The notes below the pieces were generated by a model. That model was not told the origin of the DNA. It was given only the letters and a program-made list of their open reading frames with translations, and made no database searches. A DNA stretch of 64,000 bases from Monoplex corrugatus (lineage: Eukaryota > Mollusca > Gastropoda > Littorinimorpha > Ranellidae): the NCBI GenBank assembly GCA_030674185.1, contig CM060307.1, positions 47,203,681 to 47,267,680 on the forward strand, given 5' to 3'. Position numbers and translations under genes: made by a program. Shown in pieces: positions 11,961-22,975 of this stretch. Within the stretch, counting starts at the first letter, position 1. Each line of letters begins with the position of its first letter.

Positions 11961-12319
11961 TGGTGTCGTAGGGGAGTGAGGTGGCAGAGACCTCAACTTT
12001 TCCCAAGGCCAGCACAATGAAGTCGACCCCCATCCCCTCCCGCTCGCTTCAAGTTCACATTCATATTCACTTTTTTTTAAAACCATGACTTCATAAAGGC
12101 AAGAAGGCTAATTGGTCTTCAAGGGGTGGGACTGGGAAATCAACGTATCTCTCCAATATTTTATACCAAGACAGATGGGCAGTGCCCTGCTCTTCACGAT
12201 TTTCAACTGCCGTGGGATCTTTAGCGTGCGCAGCCAGGAGACACACGGGTCCAACTCGTTTTTCGTTCCTTCCGAAAGACTGGACGTTCAGTTCGAATTT
12301 CCGGTCAAATTGAGGTTTA

Positions 12320-12405
12320 AAGTCGAGGCCTCTATGTGGAGCGAACCCTGAAACCTCGAGTTTAGTTACGGGCAGGCAACGTCTGAACCATTCTGCCACT
12401 ATTCT
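12320..12405 (-). mobile_element. tRNA-derived SINE head
   Basis: On the minus strand AGTGGCAGAATGGTTCAGACG (A-box type, 12380-12400) is followed by GAGGTTTCAGGGTTCGC (B-box type, 12342-12358). Related sequence may extend left to about 12100. A 102-codon frame over this element is not a gene. Confidence 0.55.
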
Positions 12406-12409
12406 CCCC

Positions 12410-13374
12410 CTTAAGTGAACAACAGCACAGTATCCGTACAGCTGTCCGAACAGAGCATTTGCGTTTCTTTTCGGTACCTTTCTCTATTTATAACAAACAT
12501 ATATATTGTACTTAACGCACTGAGTACAAAATCCGCCGCAAAGATGGGATCTTTAAAAAGAAATTACGATTTCTGTAATGAAATACTACAATGCACTCTC
12601 CCCCGCTGGATGAATGAATGCATACCATGCTATCGTCTGGTTTATGGCATACATGAGAACTAGGTCAAGGCCGTTCCCTTAACTGGTCCGGAATCTTAGC
12701 CCACGCACCAGTAAGTATGGTAACATTCAACATCTGGCACACATCACTGAGTTTTGAACATAGGGCAGTGGTGGGAATCTGATTACGGCGTGCACTGGCT
12801 GGGACTTGGTCTGATCAAGAAAGACAAAGCAACAGATCACGGCTTTTCAAAAGCGATATGTCTTCATACAAGTTAAAACCTACCCCCCTCCCCCCACCAC
12901 TTCATTTACGAGCAGTATCCCAACTGATGAAACAAATGTAATCTTAAAACAAAATCAGATCAAAATAACACCCACACACAAATCTACAAATGACAGTGAT
13001 TTTTTAAAGCTTGTTTTCAGTGGATCAATAATTTATTACAGAAACTGACGAACAAAGCGTTTGCCAGGTGCCACAATGGAAGCGAGAAGCCAAGTAGTCA
13101 TCTAATCTTCCCCCTTTGCAGAAACAAACAAACGGACAAACAAAACAAAACAAAGAAACAGGCAAACAACTAAAACAATAACCATCACTATCCCCCCCCC
13201 CACCACACACACACACAACAAAACAACAACAAAACACACAGAAAGAAAATACAAACAGAAAAAAACAATCAAAAATCAGCAACCAACCAAACAAAAAGAT
13301 AGTTTTCTCACCCTTCATGTTCGCATCGTGTTTTCTGTGGTGTGGTGAGGTACACCATCTTAACTGGTCCTTTG
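12410..13374. other. No gene seen; A/C-rich low complexity
   Basis: Contains C-rich runs near 12885 and 13190 and an AAAC-rich stretch at 13120-13290. The Phe/Cys-rich frame opposite that stretch is low-complexity noise. Confidence 0.4.
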
Positions 13375-14475
13375 AATCAGGTCACATACTGTGATCACGT
13401 GCCAGGTCAAGTTTTATGAATCAGCGTCACATACTGTGATCACGTGCCAGGTCAAGGTTTTATGAATCACGTTACATACTGTGATCACGTGCCAGGTCAA
13501 GGTTTTATGAATCACGTACATACTGTGATCACGTGCCAGGTCAAGGTTTTATGAATCACGTACATACTGTGATCACGTGCCAGGTCAAGGTTTTATGAAT
13601 CACGTTACATACTGTGATCACGTGCCAGGTCAAGGTTTTATGAATCAGTACATACTGTGATCACGTGCCAGGTCAAGGTTTTATGAATCACGGTTACATA
13701 CTGTGATCAGTGCCAGGTCAACGGTTTTATGAATCACGTTACATACTGTGATCACGTGCCAGGTCAAGGTTTTATGAATCAAGTCACATACTGTGATCAC
13801 GTGCCAGGTCAACGTTTTATGAATCACGTACATACTGTGATCACGTGCAGGTCAAGGTTTTATGAATCAAGTCACATACTGTGATCACGTGCCAGGTTCA
13901 AAGTTTTATGAATCAAGTCACATACTGTGATCACGTCCGGTCAAGGTTTTATGAATCAGGTCACATACTGTGATCAGTGCAGGTCAAGTTTTATGAATCA
14001 GGTCACATACTGTGATCAAGTGCAGGTCAAGGTTTTATGAAACAGGTCACATACTGTGATCATTGCAGGTCAAGGGTTTTTTCAATCAGGTCACATACTG
14101 TGATCATGGCAGGTCAACGCTTTCATGAATCAGGTCACATACTGTGATCACATGCGAGGTCAAGGTTTTATGAATCAGGTCACATACTGTGATCACTGCC
14201 AGGTCAAGTTTTATGAATCAAGGTCACTTACTTGTCTACGGTCAAGTTTTATCAGTCACTATGAATCACTGTGGAGTCAAGGCTTTATATCAGTCACAAC
14301 TGTGACACTGCAGGTCAGGTTTTAGTAACAGGTTACTGTGATCGTGGGGTCGGGTTTTTGTCAGGTCAATATAGTGATATGTGTGTGAGGTAGGTTGTGT
14401 GATCAGGTCATAGTGATAGTGGAGTCAAGTTTATGAATCAGGTCACATACTGTGATCATGGAGTCAAGTTTATAA
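13375..14475. repeat. 44-bp minisatellite with TGATCACGTG core
   Basis: About 24 copies of a unit of 43-46 bp: CACATACTGTGATCACGTGC, then CAGGTCAAGGTTTTATGAAT, then CA. Most early copies contain TGATCA overlapping the E-box CACGTG. Copies decay to the right, with many single-base insertions and losses after about 14200. Confidence 0.95.
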
Positions 14476-14544
14476 CATGTCACTTTACTTGTGTCGTCGT
14501 TCAGTTAATAGTCCTTATGTGTTTTCTTACCTGAGCGCTGTGTG

Positions 14545-14549
14545 TTGAG

Positions 14550-14611
<62 letters not shown>

Positions 14612-14655
14612 TGTGTGTTGTGTTGTGTGAGGTGTGGGAGCATGAGATGAGTGAG

Positions 14656-14697
<42 letters not shown>

Positions 14698-14740
14698 CAG
14701 TATGAGTGTGTGTGCGTGTGTGAGTAGAGCGGTGTGTGAG

Positions 14741-14795
<55 letters not shown>

Positions 14796-14990
14796 GGAGT
14801 GAGAGAGAAACAAAAGAGAGAAGAAAGAGAAGAGAGAGAGTGTGTGTGGTCGTGTGTGTTGTGACGTGTTAGTCAGTTCGTGAGGGCGCGCGCCGTGTGT
14901 GTCTGTTGTGGGTGTGGTGTGGTGATGTGAGTGTGGGTGAGTGTGTGTGTGTGATGTGTGTGGTGTGTGTGTGAGTAAACAGTTAGACTA
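14545..14990. repeat. Long interrupted TG microsatellite
   Basis: Three pure TG blocks (about 14551-14610, 14660-14694, 14742-14792) separated by GAG/GTG-rich interruptions, then a GA-rich stretch near 14800-14840 and diffuse TG to 14975. Confidence 0.9.
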
Positions 14991-15084
14991 TCGAAACACC
15001 AATTACCAAGATAGTAGCATTTGGTCCCCTGACCATTGGACGGTCATACAGCAAGTTACTGCACTCACCACACAATATATCTTA

Positions 15085-15155
15085 TTAGATGTGAGAGAGG
15101 GAGAGAGAAGAGAGAGAGAGAGAGGAGAGCGACGAGAGAGAGAGAGAGCGTACAG
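15085..15155. repeat. GA-rich microsatellite
   Basis: Interrupted (GA)n with GAGC/GACG steps. Confidence 0.85.
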
Positions 15156-15409
15156 AAGAGACTACGAAATACCATTACAAACCAGCTACAACGATGGAAA
15201 CAATAAGAAGTAACGAACACCCAGTTTTTGATGTTGTGGGCTGGAATTGAAATGGGGAGAGAGGGGACAGGGACCTACAAATACAAATTACACACTAAAC
15301 GATGAAACAATCAAAAGTAACGCATTTGATGTGTGCTGGATGAATGGAGAGAGGGAGAGGACCACAAAGTATAAATAAAATCACTACAAGAAGAAACAGT
15401 AGAGAACGA

Positions 15410-15595
15410 ACAGGCCAGGTTTTGGATGATGTGGGCTGGGATTGAACTCGAGATACCAGGTCTGGAGTCCACAGTTCTATCAAAAGAACCAACCAGCCCG
15501 CATAAATCATGTGTCTCGTCCGAGGCTTGAACCCACAACCCCTGTGTGTTATGAGCACAGCCAGCTCACAACTGAGCTAAGAAACCACTGAAGTC
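15410..15595 (-). mobile_element. tRNA-derived SINE
   Basis: Reading the minus strand, TTAGCTCAGTTGTGAGCT (15563-15580) is a good A box and GGTTGTGGGTTCAAGCCTCG (15521-15540) contains a good B box. A non-tRNA body follows to about 15410. A second copy in the same orientation lies at 46310-46495. The tRNA part lacks a convincing full cloverleaf, so I call it a SINE rather than a tRNA gene. Confidence 0.7.
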
Positions 15596-15939
15596 TGTCA
15601 ACGGCGCTGAATGGACAAATCAGTCACTTGCCCACAACCACTAAAAATGGAGTCAGCTGGTATATCACTCACTGACACAGCACTTCCACGACCCTGGCAG
15701 GTTACGGGACCTGTAAGTAGTGAGATTAAGAAACAATAACCCCCCCCCACCCCCCACCCACCCCCCCAAAAAAAGACCGCAAGAGCAGTAACCGTTTCTA
15801 AGGGTTCTTTAACCTTATCACTTCATAGTGTTATTATGACTTTATTCGTAAATAAACGTGTTTACACTAGTAACGATAATTTTACAAGGAATTCGAAGTT
15901 CGACAGCAGATCCATCTGCAAGCAAACAACAGTACATTC

Positions 15940-15947
15940 TTGCGGTG

Positions 15948-15997
<50 letters not shown>

Positions 15998-16080
15998 TGT
16001 GTGTGTGTGTGTGTGTGGTGTGTTGTGTGTGGTGTGTGTGCGTGCGTGCGTATGTGTCTGTGTGTCTGTGCACGCGCTTT
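15940..16080. repeat. TG microsatellite
   Basis: (TG)n with GGTG and CGTGCG interruptions. Confidence 0.95.
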
Positions 16081-16169
16081 AATTGTCAATGTGGCTGCAT
16101 CACAATAACGTCAGCGAATTAAAAGAACATTTCTGATAATTGTCAAAAAGCACGTACACACGCGTGCAA

Positions 16170-16655
16170 ACAGGCATGCATGCACAAACACACACATACG
16201 CACACACACACTCAAACACGCTCACACATGCACATCTCTCTCTCTTTCACATATGTGTACTCTCCCTCTTTCTCATACATATACACATGTGCTCTCTCTC
16301 TCTCTCTCATACATATACACGCGTACTCTCTCTCCTCACACATACACAAGCGCACTCTCTCTCTCATAGTGCGCTTGTGTATGTGTGACATACACCACAC
16401 ACCACACGTGCACTCTCTCTCATACATATACACGCGTACTCTCTCTCTCTCTCCTCTCTCATACATACATACACACATACTCTCTCTCTCTCTATCCATC
16501 CATCCCATCATCAATCCATCCTTCCCTCACCTACATCCATCTATCTATCTATCTTCTACCTATCTATCCCATCCCTCCATCTATCTATCATATCTATCTG
16601 TCTATCTGTCAGATTATCTATCTATCTATCTGTCTATCTGTCAGATTATCTATCT
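16170..16655. repeat. Compound CA / CT / ATCT microsatellite
   Basis: CA-rich, then CT-rich blocks alternating with CATACATATACACGCGTACT, then (ATCT)n and (ATCC)n from about 16490. A 268-codon Leu/Ser/His-rich frame across it is translated repeat. Confidence 0.9.
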
Positions 16656-16689
16656 AGCTATCTTCTGCCATACATACACACGCGTACGC

Positions 16690-16930
16690 TGTCTCTTACG
16701 GATACATGCTACCCTGTCTCATACAGATACATGCGTACTCTGTCTCATACAGATACATGCGTACTCTGTCTCATACAGATACATGCGTACTCTGTCTCAT
16801 ACAGAGAAATGCGTACTGTCTCTCATACAGATACACGCTACTCTCTCTCATACAGATACATGCGTACTCTCTCTCATACAGATACATCCGTATTCTCTCT
16901 CATACAGATACATCCGTACTCTCTCTCTCT
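16690..16930. repeat. 25-bp minisatellite
   Basis: About nine copies of a unit near TCTGTCTCATACAGATACAT followed by GCGTAC, directly continuing the compound microsatellite. Confidence 0.9.
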
Positions 16931-17129
16931 GTTTTACATGCATGTATATGTACACAAGCAGAATGCGTCTTGGCAGCAGGCTTTAATCAAAAGCAACACT
17001 GTTTATATGCACAGTTTACATACACATTGTTTACATGTACATTGTACAAGTACAAGTACAAGTACAAGGACAACACAGCGACTGTATGATTATTGTCACA
17101 GCACTTCTCAGATAAAGAAGTTGACCGCC

Positions 17130-17940
17130 ACCAAGCCTAGATTTAAAACTAACAAATTCTTGTTTACATATCCAACTGGAAAGCCTTAGAGCAATTTAAA
17201 CGAAAGATTAAGAAATCAGATCATATGGCTACCTTGGCTGAATTACACAAGACTCTATCTACACTGGATATGGAAATCGTATCATAAAAGAAAAACTCGT
17301 ACGTCATTCCTTTGAGGTGTCTGGAAAAAAACCCAACAACAACTATCCTATAAGTTAACCACGTTTTTGTACTAAACTGCTCAAACAATGAGAAACCAAA
17401 GAACCTCAGCAGGGAAAAATGACTTTTGGAAAGAAGCATTTTTTTCGTATCTGAATAAGAAATCTACAAAAAAATCATCAGATAATATAACCTTGATTAA
17501 TATGAGGAATCACACCTGTTCAATAGCAGACTGATTGAATACAAATATAAAGTACTTAATTGACAAACAAAAATGGAAGAATAGGGCCTTACAACTTTAC
17601 AGATACCATAATCATAAAGGGAAAGCGTATAATGGCACTTATGGAAATACAAGATCTATTTGACCAAAACGGAGCAATAACAATGTTTCAGACGAATGCC
17701 CTAATAAATGCAATACCAAAAACTTGAACAGACTGGTTAATAGCGACGAAATACGCCCAGAAACAGAATGCTTAAGTGTTTCAGAAGCAAACATATTTTA
17801 TACACAAAAACATTACTTATTTGATAGATATCATACCAATAAAAGAATCCCTTCTTGAAAACGCCTTTAGATTTCTAAAAACCCTACACAGCTGTGATAC
17901 TTTGTAAAAGTTGGTTTTTATGAAAATGGGAAAATACTGT
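17130..17940 (+). pseudogene. Possible LINE C-terminal remnant
   Basis: Scattered in-frame pieces such as IKYLIDKQKWKNRALQLYRY and NTKNLNRLVNSDEIRPETEC resemble the C-terminal part of a non-LTR retrotransposon polyprotein, with several stops. No catalytic motif is left. The assignment is tentative. Confidence 0.35.
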
Positions 17941-17949
17941 TTGACAGTC

Positions 17950-17955
17950 TTTATT
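17950..17955 (-). promoter_or_regulatory. Candidate polyadenylation signal for module exon 3
   Basis: AATAAA on the minus strand, starting about ten bases after the module 3 stop codon. It is the only module exon where I saw a canonical signal this close. It would make a very short 3' UTR. Confidence 0.4.
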
Positions 17956-17964
17956 TTTTCCCTT

Positions 17965-18125
17965 CTACTTCCTTTCCAGTTGCTGCAATAATTTTTTCCT
18001 GGCTACGTATCTTCGCATCCTTGCATTGGCAGCACGGCGCATGCGCTGGTACTTTTCCGGATCCTGTTTTTGGCGCTGACGATAATTCCGCCAGTACAGC
18101 AGCTTCTGCTGATGCTGCCGATCAG
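17965..18125 (-). CDS. Basic-module terminal exon 3
   Basis: Acceptor TTTTGTTTCTTTCAG with a long pyrimidine tract (reverse complement of 18126-18140). The exon is 161 nt, phase 1, 52 full residues, stop at 17965. This is the cleanest example of the core: YWRNYRQRQKQDPEKYQRMR, then ANARMRRYVARKKLLQQLE. The leader before the core is only about ten residues, so the core alone may be the essential part. A four-copy 60-bp tandem repeat begins about 160 bp upstream of the acceptor. Confidence 0.8.
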
Positions 18126-18287
18126 CTGAAAGAAACAAAAGACACAATCTCAGTCTAGTCATCGTACAGCACGTCGGACAAAGAACAATCAATGTCAACA
18201 GAACCAGTGAAATTAGTTACAAGAAAGAACAGGGAGATGGCGATGATGAGGCAAAGGCGGACAGCAGGAAGAGGAACAGGAGTAAAG

Positions 18288-18507
18288 AAACTAGGCTAGG
18301 TGACGGTCAATGAATGGGTGTGCCACTAAGTTATTGTAGTTTAAAACTAGGCTAGGTGACGGTCAATAAATGGGTGTGCCACTAAGTTATTTGTTAGTTT
18401 TAAAACTAGGCTAGGTGAGGTCAATAAATGGGTGTGCCACTAAGTTATTTGTTAGTTTTAAAACTAGGCTAGGTGACGGTCAATAAATGGGTGTGCCACT
18501 AAGTTAA
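18288..18507. repeat. Four-copy tandem repeat, about 57-60 bp
   Basis: Each unit contains AAACTAGGCTAGGTGACGGT, CAATAAATGGGTGTGCCACT and AAGTTATTTGTTAGTTTT. The last copy is truncated. Confidence 0.9.
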
Positions 18508-19387
18508 ATCCATGAGGGTGGGGAGGGAGGGGATTGAGGAGAAGGAGGAACAAGCACAGGAACTAGTCTACTAAAGCAAATCTAGGAGTTAACATGAACC
18601 CAAACAACCTTTATTACTTGCAGACAAAACTATTTTTCTTAAGGATTAGGGGAGAGCTGGGTGTGCTGTCTCATACCTCCATCCTACACGGACAACAGAG
18701 ATCACAATTTAGAAAATCTGACTGATTAATATGAGGGTACAATTACAATTAGACTCTCGGGCACAGACTTCTGTCTCTGAAGCCAGCTTCTTTGGTTGCC
18801 TGGAGTAACACCACTTTTGCTCTTTCACATTAACCATATAGCGAGCATACATACTCTGGTTTTCAGATATTCAACAACGGCATTCGTTCAATTTTTCTTA
18901 TCGTAAAGCAATATATCTATTCTCCAACAATACGCCCCACAGACAATTTGCTGGATAAAATCGTTTTCTGGGAACGACATAGCTATGTTTGTAGTTGTGA
19001 CGTTAAAACCAACCGACCAACCAGCCAACCAGTCAGCCAGCCAACCAACCAACCAGGCAGCATGGAGACAGAGAAAATTAAGTTGATCTAAAGCCCCGGT
19101 TACTCCATCAAATCATTCCCCCACCCTCCCGCGGTAAAAGGAATTGCCGTAATATATCACTGTAGATTTGATGACAAACGGAATCTACATCGTCGTTCAA
19201 TTTTGACCATATCATTATCGTTTGAAGCTGCTCAAGCCACCCTTACTCTATCGCTGTCTCGTCTTCTTTTTCAAACAAGCCAATTCTTCTCGGATGTATG
19301 TACGCACACCAGTTCGCCCACACTGTACAGGCAGTATGTTGCTGCACAGTCTGCATACTCCGTCTTTAGTGGATGTGCATACTGACA
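18508..19387. other. No recognisable feature
   Basis: Unique sequence with a short CCAA-rich run near 19010-19055. Confidence 0.4.
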
Positions 19388-19625
19388 TTCTCATAATTCA
19401 AAACAAGTGTGACTGCCCTCGTTCAAGCAAACAGGAACCAGAAAAACACGAAAATAGAATAAGAACACGTATTCAATATAACAAAACAAGACAGGCGCAA
19501 ATTTTCGGCCAACTGGCCTTTGTCAAGCATGAATGTAAGATCACGAACAAACACCAAATACAAAACATTAGGAGAAAACGACTGAAATTCCCTGCTGCTT
19601 CGTCCAGTGGGAGAAGAGGACTAAA
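19388..19625 (-). mobile_element. Dispersed repeat C, copy 1
   Basis: Contains the diagnostic AATTTTCGGCCAACTGGCCT (inverted: the family reads AGGCCAGTTGGCCGAAAATT). On the far side it includes CCCTGCTGCTTCGTCCAGTG, which matches the 5' part of the copy at 24728. It may be a SINE. Confidence 0.75.
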
Positions 19626-19904
19626 TGAAATCACAATGTGTTTGTGAGTAATGACATTTTCATGTTTTCATAAACTACCGGACACTGACATGACGCACAG
19701 GATTTTTAACGTGCACGCATAAAGTTCTGTGTGCAAATTCATACACGAACAAGAACACGGATGCATTTTTACGAAGGAGGGTAAGCCACACTGACTAAAA
19801 ATTGTGTGCACACATACTGACCAGGGAGATGGGAACAATGTCTACCCTGTTTCTCTCCAACATTGTTAAACTGTGTTGTTAAGCCTTTTCGAAAGAAACC
19901 TGAT

Positions 19905-20025
19905 CATGGTCGTACAAACCAGAAAAACACGAAACATAGAAGTACAACGCGTATCTAATATAACAAAACAAGACAGGCGCAAATTTTCGGCCAACTGGCC
20001 TTTGTCAAGCGTGTACAACAGACAA
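19905..20025 (-). mobile_element. Dispersed repeat C, copy 2 (partial)
   Basis: Same core as the copy 500 bp to the left, from CCAGAAAAACACGAAACATA to GGCCTTTGTCAAGCGTG; it lacks the GCTTCGTCCAGTGGGAG end. Confidence 0.75.
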
Positions 20026-20774
20026 AAATAAATAAATAAATTTAATATGCACAACACTTAGTAGGCCTACAAAGAAAAAAACCCAACTGTCCGGTATCAA
20101 ACTTGCCAGTTTTTGTCGAAGGTCACTGAAAAAGAAACATTTTGCAACAACTGTTTGTTTATCCGACAGCCAACGATTTTCTGTGTCTTCCCAGTCTGCC
20201 CACCACTATACCACAGTACCAAGACAACACTCCTTAGGGTAGTAAATGGTATTCTGCTTGCTTTGGATACTGGTAATACGTCCACTTTGACTCTCCTGAT
20301 TTGTCTGTAGCGTTTGACACTACAGACCATGGCGTTATTCTGTACTTATAAGAAAACCTTCGCGATAATCAAGGTTCAGCACGTCCATAGATCGAAGCAT
20401 ATCTATGACGAAAAATGTTTCTAAGCGTTTAAATTATATCATGATGTCAAAGATAAAACAACAATAACAACAACAACAACAACAACTAACTTTGCTTCTA
20501 ATAAAAAAAAAAAAAGTACTGTGTTTAAAATAAGTAGTCTTGTAATAGCTGTCTACTAAGAATAGCAAGCACATGGAAAAAACGACCGCAGCTGTCACAA
20601 TTCAATTTTATTTCTCCCTTTTCGACTCTGTGTTTTCTCATCTTTTCTGAAGTTTGTTGCAATCGTTGTTGTTTCTTTAATTCTTTATTTATTTATCTTA
20701 TATGTATGTTCCGTTTTTTGAAGTAAGATACACACAAACACATGTCATTTACATGTAACCAAGATTATTCCAGT
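20026..20774. other. No recognisable feature
   Basis: AT-rich DNA with a short CAA run at 20459-20486 and a poly-A at 20500-20513. Confidence 0.4.
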
Positions 20775-20990
20775 GGAAGGCTGATAAAATACAGCTTAAA
20801 ATATAGACTAGGTAAAACACAGTCCAGGTAGGGCCTCAGGACCTGGCCAGCTCATGGGTTTATGTGCAGGCTTAAGGCTCGTGCCATGATCATCATATAC
20901 ATGGCACCTGTGACGTTAGTGCATATGGAATTCGTTCTGAGCACGGAGACGTCATCTTGAGAAACTGAAACTGAAACTGAAACTAACCCA
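20775..20990 (-). mobile_element. Dispersed SINE-like repeat B, copy 2
   Basis: Inverted relative to the copy at 22326. It includes AAAATATAGACTAGGTAAAA, TGGCCAGCTCATGGGTTTAT and ends GAAACTGAAACTGAAACTGA. It is the reference that shows part of module exon 4 is SINE-derived. Confidence 0.8.
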
Positions 20991-21455
20991 AAAGGACACT
21001 GCTGTACAGAATATAGAATTCTCTTAGAGCTGATTACATTGTCTGTAGTTACAGCAGTAACTACCTTGCTCCAACACCCAAGGGCTGTTTCTTAAGTGCA
21101 ATACTAACACTATAAAAATACTGGGCTTTTTTTTCCACAAGCAGTTCAGCTTGACTTAACTGCCTGATAAAGAGTATCAACAATGAACTGTGCCAGGTGT
21201 GTTGACTCAAACCCCCAAACCACACTGCCATATGCTGGACGACGAATGTGACAAACAAAAGTCAGACACACCACCACTCCTCAAACGGTAATACCCACGC
21301 CATGCAAGCAGAATATCAAGAACTAAAAAGGAAAACCTAGCATACTGATCAAAACAATGATCGTCTAAACAGTATCAGATAAGTGAATCATTACTTTATC
21401 TTGCCTCAGCTTCTGCGCATCTTTGTGTTACTGCATACATGTCATTAATTTCAGC
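20991..21455. other. No recognisable feature
   Basis: Unique sequence with no supported coding region. Confidence 0.4.
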
Positions 21456-21614
21456 TTAACCCTTTGACTTCCGCACCCTGTCCACCAGCATCCTGCATTG
21501 TCAACAATAGCAGCAAAGCAAAAACTTAAGCTACAGGAAGCTGGCGGATACGGTAGAGAGTGAAAAGATTAAGTTTTTGCAGTTGGTGGATAGGGTGCTA
21601 GAGTCAAAGGTTAA
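21456..21614. mobile_element. TTAA foldback MITE, copy 2
   Basis: TTAACCCTTTGACTTCCGCA at the left and AGAGTCAAAGGTTAA at the right. This copy is shorter; part of one inner arm is missing. Confidence 0.8.
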
Positions 21615-21907
21615 AACAAACAAACAAACAAACTCCGCAACGCACAGAAACTGAGGTCATTCTGAAAGCACAGCATGAAGGTATGATTGTACCCGACAGT
21701 GGAGCTGATCATGCTACGGAGCTCTTCTAAGGTGGATTGCAATTGCGTGTCAGGAATGTACTCTATGCTTGCTTTCATGATACATCAACCAATCTCGCGA
21801 GATACAGACACCTACAATACTGCTCAGGAAATCTGAGCTACACCCTACATGACATATTCCTGAAATGGACGAGACTCAACTGTGTGGTTCAAAGCTTCCT
21901 TCTGAAC

Positions 21908-22142
21908 CTATCAACATCATCATCATCACTATGTGCCCTGCCGCACGGTGTTGGCGATCATGGCCCTCCATATGAATCTATCCCTTGTCACTGCAAGTAT
22001 ATCTTCCACCCTCTCTGTCCTCAGCCACCCTGCAAGTCCGTCCAATATTTTCTCCCTGGGTCTACCTGATATTCTCTTTCCCTCCAGCTTTCCTGTTGTG
22101 AACAGGTGCTCTAATTCCCCGTTCCTTCCCTTTCTGAACCTA
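21908..22142 (-). pseudogene. RTE-like LINE C-terminal fragment
   Basis: Reverse complement of the C-terminal LINE region seen at 23670-23870. A (CATCAT)n run at its left is the element's (ATG)n tail, followed by the complement of RQGT, ANAV and the GRPREKI region. It is 5'-truncated and frameshifted. Confidence 0.75.
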
Positions 22143-22325
22143 TAGTACGCTCAATTCCAGGCAAAAGGCGGTTGCAGCCGGATGGGCTTGAAATATTCCA
22201 AAATGATTTAGACTGATGGGAATCGAAACGCTAACCCCCCAGTCATTAGCTCATTAGCCCATGGCACTAATTTGTTTTAGTTCGCCACAGCGATCAGCGA
22301 AGCATTCATTCTGCTCAGAGAAGGT

Positions 22326-22515
22326 TTCAGTTTCAGTTTCAGTTTCTCAAGATGACGTATCCGCGCTCGGAATGAATTCCATATGCACTAACGTCACAGG
22401 TGCCATGTGTATGGTGATCGAGGCACAAGCCTTAAGCCTGTACAAAAACCCATGAGCTGGCCAGGTCCTGAGGCCCTACCTAGACAATGTTTCACCTAGT
22501 CTATATTTTATACTG
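22326..22515 (+). mobile_element. Dispersed SINE-like repeat B, copy 3
   Basis: Starts GTTTCAGTTTCAGTTTCAGT, with GACGTATCCGCGCTCGGAAT and CACAAGCCTTAAGCCTGTAC, and runs to about ACCTAGTCTATATTTTATAC. Its right end overlaps the 3' end of module exon 4 on the opposite strand. Confidence 0.8.
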
Positions 22516-22723
22516 GTGAAGGGATGGGAGAAAAGAACCACGCGCGTACCGATGGGACATAGCAGACCACTTTGTTGTTTAAGTTTCTGCCTGGCTCTAT
22601 ATCGCTTGACCCTCTCCAGGTTCAAGGCCTTGGTCCTCTGGTAGCGGACCGGGTCATTCTTCACACGCTGACGGTACCAGAAGTCCGTTATCCGACGTGG
22701 CACTTTCGCCTGACAGTAGACCT
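22476..22723 (-). CDS. Basic-module terminal exon 4, SINE-derived C-terminus
   Basis: Acceptor GGTTTTGTGCTTTCAG (reverse complement of 22724-22739), exon 248 nt, phase 1, 81 full residues, stop at 22476. The core is FWYRQRVKNDPVRYQRTKAL then NLERVKRYRARQKLKQQ. It is followed by about 32 residues unlike the other modules (SGLLCPIGTRVVLFSHPFTS, then IKYRLGETLSR). The last eleven or so codons and the TAG stop coincide with the inverted end of SINE-like repeat B, judged from the matching copy at 20790. The original tail was probably shorter and was extended by the insertion. Confidence 0.72.
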
Positions 22724-22975
22724 CTGAAAGCACAAAACCAACCACCCATCAGCCTCCCGCCTACTGCTTTTCTTTTAAGTTACAGATACTTTGAAACGTA
22801 AAACATCACCATCAACTATCTTCTTTGTTTCCTGAAAAGAAAAATATCTTAGGTTTGAAGAAAAATAACGAGTGAAAGAAAATGTATTTGAAGTGTTCGC
22901 AAAAAAGATACGTCTAATATCCTTATGGTCAGTATTAAGTATTAACTTCCTTGTCCATCATGCATAGTTTATGTT

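Noticed and set aside
12091..12399. 102-codon minus-strand frame
   Set aside because: Lies over a tRNA-derived SINE head; no homology to a protein family recognised.
15521..15580. Possible tRNA gene on the minus strand
   Set aside because: Good A and B boxes, but a convincing acceptor stem and cloverleaf are missing, and the same unit with a long non-tRNA body recurs at 46310, so it is a SINE.
16180..16986. 268-codon plus-strand frame rich in His, Ser, Leu and Tyr
   Set aside because: Crosses CA, CT, ATCT and 25-bp repeats; pure low complexity.
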